Position numbers and translations under genes: made by a program. A stretch of 64,000 nt of DNA. Origin: Haliclystus octoradiatus. Its lineage: Eukaryota; Cnidaria; Staurozoa; Stauromedusae; Haliclystidae. Of the stretch, positions 56,587-64,000 are shown one piece after another (position 1 is the first letter of the stretch; each line of letters opens with the position of its first letter). The stretch covers positions 18,626,241 through 18,690,240 of the forward strand of contig OU744453.1 of the NCBI GenBank assembly GCA_916610825.1. Direction: 5' to 3'. The notes under the pieces are model-generated. The model worked only from the letters and a program-made list of their open reading frames with translations. It did not search any database and was not told the origin of the DNA.

Positions 56587-57240
56587 GAATTTTGAAAACA
56601 CTACACTATACCTGTTGTAGCTTAATAAAAAAATAGGGAAAAATATTTGATTTCAGATAAATCATTCAAACCTCAAAGGACTTTCACTTGACTCAAAATT
56701 TGTAAAGACTACGGAGCTCTACAGGGTCATAAGTTTTTTGGTATATGAACCTCGTCTAGCTAAATTTCGTAGCAGCTAAAAAAAACTATTATTATTTTTT
56801 AAATTTTACAAACTTATTTTTGTAGCATAGATACCGTAGCCAGGCCTTGAAATAATTGACTAATTCCCTACGCCAATAATGTGGTATATATTAACAAAAT
56901 CAAATCTAAACTCGAATTTTGAAAACACTACACTATACCTGTTGTAGCTTAATAAAAAAATAGGGAAAAATATTTGATTTCAGATAAATCATTCAAACCT
57001 CAAAGGACTTTCACTTGACTCAAAATTTGTAAAGACTAAGGAGCTCTACAGGGTCAAAAGTTTTTTGGTATATGAACCTCGTCTAGCTAAATTTCGTAGC
57101 AGCTAAAAAAAACTATTATTATTTTTTAAATCTTACAAACTTATTTTTGTAGCATAGATACCGTAGCCAGGCCTTGAAATAATTGACTAATTCCCTACGC
57201 CAATAATGTGGTATATATTAACAAAATCAAATCTAAACTC
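56587..57240. repeat. Recent tandem duplication, 2 x 327 bp
   Basis: Bases 56587-56913 repeat at 56914-57240 with only about three differences. The unit has no open frame. The near identity suggests a young event or an assembly artefact. Confidence 0.95.
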
Positions 57241-58678
57241 TGAAAAGTCTAGGTCAGAGCTCAAGCCTCAACAATGTTGAGCATACTTTCCAATAGATCT
57301 GTTTCCTTGCGGCTCAAAGACAAATAATGTTTTCTATAAAAAAGATTGCGACTAGAATAAAGCATGGCACAAATTTAAGGTACTAATGAATATTACATTA
57401 AATATTTGTTAGGATATCAACAATGTAAAATAAATTGTTTTGCTTACCACAAATTTTGCCCCAGCTGAAATCAAATCCATACACGAAAATGAAAGTGAAA
57501 GCTAGACACCACCTGACAACATGCAAACGAGAATAACAATATGCGTGACAGTGACTATGTCAAAATATTTATAGAGTTTAATGCAAATTTCTGATAACGG
57601 TCACGGTCACATTTTCACCCAATCTCCACGGAAACATTTCTATAGCCTCACTCCACTGTCTACTGCAAGCATTTCCGTATGCCACAAATTAGTCTGTACG
57701 CAGGCTACATCTAATACTGGATTTTGCAAATGAGATCATCAATTTTGAATGTTTGGTGAGAGAAAGATAATTAAACCCTCTAAACAGTTTGAAAAACATC
57801 TGTTGATTTTAGCAAATTGGAGAGCTGATTAAAAATTTATGCTCATGAGGTTAAAAGGATTGGAAAGGTTCCCCAACAAGGGGGCTAACTCCCCAACAAG
57901 GCTGCTATTTATAGAAAATAGCCCAAGAAAAAGTACCAAATATGTTCTATAGTCAACATTTTCTTCCCCGGCAAGGTGGCTGATTGTTAGCCTCGTAGCC
58001 CTCTGCATACCCTTGTGAAATAAATTTTGAAGAAAAATATATAATTAAACCAAAGTTAAGAAAATAGACAACAAAATAAATCTAGGAGGAGAAGTCCATT
58101 CAATTCGTTAGCGGGACTCCAGGTACAATGTCTGACAAGCTATTAAGACATTAGAAAAGTCTCTGATGAGCAGTGGCACCAATGCAATGGGGGCAGCGGG
58201 GGCAGTTGACCCTTTGGCCCTCCCCTTGCAACACAAGCCAACATTCATTTATTCTAAAATGACGTCATATTTTGTTAATCAAACGTTATGCAAACTTTAA
58301 TCAAACAAAAATTGAAAATTAGGGCTAATAGCTTAAGATTTTGCCATAAAAATATGAATTTTTCAGTCGCGTTGCTTGCCTAAAAGCAAAACTAATTACA
58401 GGCCAAGGTACAATGCAAGAAACACTCAGAGAAAGTTTCGAAAACTGCACTTTTTGCTGACTGCCCACTTCACTCGACTTTGCACCAGCGGCCCTAATGA
58501 TGATTCTCTTGGCAGGGATGAAATCTGTCAACAGCCTTCTCAAAGAAGGAATTTAAGCAATATATAGCTTTTACAAATCACTCCTACCGGTATTTAATTT
58601 CTGTAAATAAATAATACAATGAATAAAACTATATACAATATGGTTTTAATTATCAAATTTAAATCACATCAATAACAA

Positions 58679-61600
58679 TTAATCTCCAACATCAATATCT
58701 CTGTCCCCAATGAACCATAAAAATTTGAATGCCATTGCTAACAAAGCAGTTCCTAATAAATCACCTAAGGCAGTTAAATAAGGTATACAAAAGTTATCCG
58801 GATCCTTCTTTCGTTTCCAGAACCAATGGACCATCCAATTTGCTATGAAAAGTAAAACGATAACCTACAAATGCAAAAAAATTTCAAGAAAATATCAATT
58901 AAAATTTTACATAAAAATGAATAAAAGTATGATGGTCCGACTTTCAACTACTGTATTTTCATTTATGGAAAAGGTGTTTATCAGAGTAAAGTAAAGTAAA
59001 ACGGTATAACCTTTCAAGTGAATTTCAGATAATTCTAACTCAATCTCAGAAATTCTAAGCCAATTTCAGAAATTAACAATTCAAGTTTAGATAAATTTTC
59101 AAATGAATTTCAGACAGCTAATTACTTTACAGGCCGATTTCATGCGTATCTGTCAATCATGAAATTGATGATTACTATGCTCGAATGTCAGAGATTGACG
59201 GAGACTGGCGAGTCAAATCTTTCCCTAAAAGAATGCCTGCAATTTTAATATTTTATGACTTTTGAAAATATATTATTTTAATGATATTAACTTCGATTTG
59301 AACATGCTAAGGAAATCTAAATCTGCAGTAATCATTCCAAACGCTGAACTTTTTGTTGTACATTTTTGAAAGCAAGTAATTCTATAGTTCTCAAAAGAAG
59401 AATGCCAATGATTCAAGCAGTCCCAATTATAATGAACCACATTGGTGAGGTATTAACAACTAACAAAGGTATTTGTATCTTCAGGGAGCAGTAAAATGGG
59501 TCCAATTTGGAATGTCAGTTCAAGAATCATATAACTGAGCTGCAGACACACTTCAAAAATTGCAATCATTTCTGAGATTCTGTAATGTGATTGTTTAGAT
59601 TAGGTAGGAATTAAATCGTCTGGCAACACATACAATGAAGCCTGTATATAACAACCAGCTACGAGATGTACATGAATTTACCACTATAGACAGGTAACCT
59701 TTCTATACAGGTTGATTTAATACAAAATATCATTTCAGACATTGTTGGAGTGACCACTATAGACAGGTGGGTGTTGCATAGAGGTTGCAGTTTGACTGTA
59801 ATAGGTTTGACTGTACCTGTAATGCACCAACAGTAAGATACGTAATAATAAAAACAGGTGTTGCAGATGTATGACCAGCCTTTAACCAACTAATCAGAAA
59901 TAAGAATATCAAATGTCCAGGAATAGCCATGAAAAGGAGAACATGTGCTGTTCGAGAATGACCGCCTGGAAAAGACAAGCAACAAGTTTAAACAACTGAC
60001 AAATTTTGATTCAATCTACTAAATAAATTAATAATCGTTTCTACACATCAAACACCTGTCTATAATAGCTACTTGAACTTAAAGGAACGTTCTTCCAGAA
60101 AACATTTCTATAAATATAACTTACAGTCAACTGCATTGCTGGGTTAATTTAAATAACAGATGATTCAAATTAAGATCATGATAATTTATTATCCAAATTT
60201 CCCGAAATTTCAAAGTTTAGATGCCCCCATTAGGGTCATTGTGAGTCGAAGGATAGTCCTAGTATTAAATGGAAAAATGGTGATGATTAATTCTCAACTT
60301 CCCCTCTCTTTAAATAGTTCGTCAAGCATTAACACCGAGTTTAGTGTACTGATTGTTCTTTCCACTACAGTGAAACCTGTATATAACAGCCAGGTATGAG
60401 AGGTAGATAAATTGACCACCATAGGCAGGTGGCATTTATATACATGGTTTATTCCATAGAAAATGCTAATTTAGACCTTGTAAAAGGTATAGAGGTGATC
60501 CGTTATAACAGGTTTGACTGTACCACTTTTTTGGTAGAATGTTGTTGTTGGATAATAAAATATGGTAATATAATAAGACAATTGACTGACAAGTACTTTA
60601 AAATACTGTAATAAAAATTGAGTGATGAAACTGCATCCTACGTAAATATTTATTTAACATGAATTCAGTACAAACACTTGGTATGCGATACTCTGCGCTA
60701 ATACGCAGACGGACTGTACAAAGAAAAAGTCTGTCTGCACGCAGCATAATGCCTCATAACAGTATGCAATATTAAATATTGAGTGCATCCTCATTGGCTT
60801 AATACTAGTACAGACCTGGCAAAAACCAACTTCATCAAAATTGGGCTTACCTCCAGAACAAAAAGTTCTAACGCAACCATATTTGACATCCTCAGGTAAT
60901 GTACCAAGTACAGTTGACATGTGAAGAGAAGTGGATATACGACTCGCTTGAACAGCTACCAGATTACCACCAACACCTAAACAAAGGAAGAAGAAGAACT
61001 ATATAGGTACTAGCAATGTCTTACCCTCGTTGCTGGGTTAATTTTGCCTGAATTAAATCTACCTTTGACGTTGTCAAAACAAACAAATAATAAATGTGGC
61101 AAAATGTTTTCTACAAGGCAGACTTTGCCACTGATTGGTAAATGTTCAAAAAGAAATTGGAGAACATATGTGAATTTCAATATCAAACAATAGAAATGCA
61201 ACATAACGAAGAATATCATTAGTATGGCGGTTCCGAAAAGATTTTCTTCCGATCAATAACATTTCCATCGTTTGTTGAATTCTAAAAACTCTGCAGTACT
61301 GCAATTTCAATTAAGCCGGGATGCAATAGCAAGAGTTCAAACAGTGTGAAAATAAAAAATTGTTTAAAATAATTGTCTAAATAATGTCTGAATATTATCG
61401 TGCCTGAAACTTAAACTTGTACTTATACCATTCTGTGATACTCAACAACATGTATTTACTGTATAGTTAATAGTTGGGTCATTGTTCCACAATCCACATC
61501 TCTAAAAGGATGAACAAATTAATAAATTGATTTTTAGATTATAAGATAAAGCATACCATTTACGACAGGATTAAAAACAGCAATACCAGGAAGTTTATCA

Positions 61601-63115
61601 ACAGCAAAACGAAGAATTAAACCGCCACCACTAGGAGAGAAATAACACCAATAAGAATATTCAAGGTTTTAAGTTGTAATTAAAGCAAGTCTCACTGTAG
61701 CTAAACAACGACAGCTTTGAGAAATTAAAAAAAATGATAATAAAAACCAAACATCAGTTAAATTGTCATTGCAACAGTTTCATTGCTTGCAGCGAAGATC
61801 AATAATCAGGACTCATACCGGTAGTTGACAAATAAAGAAGAAAAAGTATGCAAAAAATTTAAAGAAAGCGTTGATATAAAGGTAGAAGTTAATCACTCAC
61901 CTATTGAAAAGGGGCAATAATTTATGCTGAGCGTAAGGTGTCGATGTGTTGTTTGTGCGCATTTTGGTCTACGCGACAAGAAGATGATGACGAAAAAGAA
62001 AATCAATGTTTTTTCCGCATCATAGGATAGACTCATAATTTTTGACGAAACTATGAGTCATAATTTCTGACGAAACTATGAGTCATAATTTCTGACAAAA
62101 CTATGAGTCAATGAGGGGAGGGGACATTCATAAATTGACGAACAATATAGGCCTAACTTCACAAAATGTTCAACTTTATAACTTGACCTATAAATCATAA
62201 AATTATCAATTTTCTTCTGAATTTGCTCTAGCCTCCCCACTTTTGGCCCTGCTTGTAACGATAAAGTAGCTGATTAAAAGTTAAACAAGGAAATCTCACC
62301 TACTAAGACACATAGCAAGTATCACAGGAATCCAACCATTACAAAGAACAGTGTGAGTATATTCATTATGATATGCTATATAAATCCATAATGGTAAGGG
62401 AATAAGTGTAGACACTGAGATAATAGGGGCAATCCAATGGTGATGCGTATCTAACAAAATAATCAACAAACATTTTGTCATCAAACTGTGTCACTGGCAA
62501 ATTTTATAGTAAACAGACTTCATAACAAGAGGTAAACAATAATACATCTTTCAACCTTTAATGTGTTCCTGAATTCGATATCAAAAGCGAAGCCATAAAA
62601 TCAATACAGTTTAAACAGTATATTTCTATTCATTATGCGAATGGTAAACAACAACAAAATCATAGCCTATCCGAACCATGGCTGAAAAATAACTAATTGG
62701 AAACAAAATGAACGAAGGGCAATGGTCTAGTATGATCTAATGAATAGTGATGATATTGAAAATGAGATTGTAAAGATTTACAAAATCTGCATCAAATCTA
62801 TTTGTCCATGTTCACTCACTCACCAATTGCCTTGAAAAGGAATGATGCAATACCAGAAAGCAATGCCAATGTTACCAAGTCTCCGACGCTTGCGGCAATA
62901 GGCGTAGCAATATTATCTGGATTCATACCACAACGATGTGAACTAATAATTATTATAACCATTAAAGTTCCAAGTATTAAACTAGCTAACGAAGCAGTTA
63001 AAAGGCTACTAGCACACAGTAGATTGGCATGGTAAAAATGAATGTCACCATTTGAAATGTATTGAAATGTTACAGCAGCAAGTGATGCTAAGGCTGCAAC
63101 AACAAGAGCTTGTGC
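58679..63115 (-). CDS. SLC41A: SLC41-type Mg2+ transporter, 3' part (six exons), 5' partial
   Basis: Exons in transcript order: 63115-62824, 62450-62300, 61630-61557, 60976-60851, 59965-59817, 58864-58679; 978 nt, 325 codons plus stop. Phases agree. The first exon carries [15 protein letters not shown] and the last [15 protein letters not shown], the paired signatures of the two MgtE-like halves. Between them lie [43 protein letters not shown] and several hydrophobic helices. The end GDRDIDVGD matches vertebrate SLC41A1. These are plasma-membrane Na+/Mg2+ exchange or Mg2+ efflux proteins. The N-terminal cytosolic region and the first helices must be encoded to the right of the window, since no upstream exon was found in 63116-64000. 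Which of the vertebrate A1/A2/A3 it is cannot be decided. Confidence 0.93.
62034..62110. repeat. Three 25-bp tandem repeats, each with TGAGTCA
   Basis: CTATGAGTCATAATTTCTGACGAAA is repeated three times. Each unit has TGAGTCA, the AP-1 (Fos/Jun) consensus, at 25-bp spacing. It lies in an intron of the SLC41 gene. Confidence 0.8.
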
Positions 63116-64000
63116 CTGGAGATGAAATAAAACACACAGGGTTTGATAAAATGGGGGATTCTGGGACTAAGAGTTTCGGAAGGCTAGCAGAAATTCAGAA
63201 GGAAGGAGAAGAAATAGTTGCATTCAGGAAAATGGTTGAGAATAGTTGTAAGTTGTATTACAAGTACAGTGAAACCTGTAACAGCCAGCTAGGAGTGGTA
63301 AATAAACTGACCACTATAGAAAGGTGGCCTTTATATACAGGTTTGATTCAATAGATAATACTATTTTAGACATATTAAGAGTGACAACTATAGACAGGTG
63401 GTCGCTGTATAGAGGTGACCGTTATAACAGGTTTGACAGTATAATTATAATTGTTTAATCAGATGAAGAATCAACTGCTTCCGTTTCTTGAACAGAAAAA
63501 TAAAACTGTGCAATTTTATCATATTGAATAATTGATAGTTATCATGATCATGCCGCGCTCATTTGTTGACCAGAAATTAGATACACTGTCATGTCACTTA
63601 AATTCGAATCTCTGATTTTCAAGAATTGAAACAGTCACATTTTCAAATGTGTGTTTCCCAAAAAACATTCAACCATTTGTTGAAAAAGCTTAATAAAGTA
63701 ACCAAGGCACTTTGTACAACAAGTTAGGATATACATTTTTCTTATTATTTTTAAATCATGATCAGAGAACAATATAGCAGTAGGCCATCGGCAAATGGTC
63801 GATCAATTTCGTCATTCTACCAGCAATTTTTTTTTAAAAATAATTTTACATTTTTTTATTTATAAATATATGAATATGTATTGTATAGAATAATAGCCTT
63901 GTATTGCTCCTCTAAATTATAATATTTATAAAGAGAAATTATATTAAAAGATTTTTGCATCCTGTTCGGATTCTCCACATAAAATATCGACAGCAAAAAT
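63116..64000. other. SLC41 intron and right edge
   Basis: It holds a hAT-like fragment (about 63150-63200), a reverse-oriented pogo/Tigger-like MITE (about 63264-63445) and the dispersed repeat at about 63585-63735. No coding exon was recognised. Confidence 0.45.

Larger units (their letters stand above)
55736..58678. other. Intergenic region between SPAG1 and SLC41A
   Basis: It contains the presumed SPAG1 promoter/5' UTR, a broken copy of SPAG1 exon 1, a 2 x 327 bp duplication and a diverged hAT-like relic near 57860-58015. No other gene was seen. A TTTATTTATAG acceptor-like site lies about 30 bp upstream of the SPAG1 start, which would suit a 5' UTR intron or a trans-spliced leader. Confidence 0.45.

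Noticed and set aside
62802..63035. Plus-strand open frame of 77 residues
   Set aside because: It is exactly antisense to the first SLC41 exon in this window, which has clear homology and splice sites.

Overview
This is an AT-rich animal nuclear window: spliced genes with GT-AG introns of roughly 100 bp to 5 kb, tRNA-derived SINE pieces and a dense load of short inverted-repeat transposons. It holds a creatine-kinase-type phosphagen kinase, a PCTAIRE cyclin-dependent kinase, TBC1D22, SPAG1 and an SLC41 transporter, which makes it metazoan. An invertebrate chordate (tunicate-like) or another invertebrate deuterostome is my best guess. That is inference from gene content and base composition and was not tested.

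Layout. 1-617 is the 3' end of a Ty3/gypsy-type pol gene (integrase C-terminus), followed by its purine tract and probable 3' LTR. 1274-5070 (-) holds four 5' exons of a creatine kinase-like gene with an N-terminal MGCGSS myristoylation/palmitoylation-type start; its 3' exons are not in the window. Head-to-head with it across about 0.7 kb is a complete 13-exon TBC1D22 Rab-GAP gene (5788-18243, +, 564 aa). A complete 18-exon PCTAIRE kinase gene of the CDK16/17/18 type follows (20051-37087, +, 485 aa), with a 4.9 kb first intron and a 2.5 kb fourth intron full of transposons. At 38.9-40.3 kb is a set of short, well-bounded exon-like blocks with no convincing shared reading frame, a possible spliced non-coding RNA. 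41667-55735 (-) is a 17-exon SPAG1 gene (683 aa, dynein-arm assembly) that lacks the family's usual C-terminal RPAP3_C domain. 58679-63115 (-) is the 3' part, six exons, of an SLC41-type Mg2+ transporter; its 5' exons lie beyond the right edge.

In total 57 coding exons could be joined with matching phases, and each of the two complete + strand models and the complete SPAG1 model sums to a multiple of three. The genes do not form a pathway. A lipid-anchored phosphagen kinase next to SPAG1 and a PCTAIRE kinase loosely suggests cilium or sperm biology, but this is only inference.

Between and inside the genes lie MITEs with readable boundaries: a hAT-like family (CAGGGTCCGAC ends) with perfect 8-bp target duplications at five copies, a second hAT-like family (CAGGGGTGAC ends), pogo/Tigger-like families (TACAGT ends), one Harbinger-like element with a TAA duplication, several unclassified foldback elements, a 5 x 117 bp tandem array and a 2 x 327 bp recent duplication. 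The observation most worth following is the creatine kinase-like gene, whose ATP-phosphate-binding arginines are replaced although the reading frame and all visible splice sites are intact.
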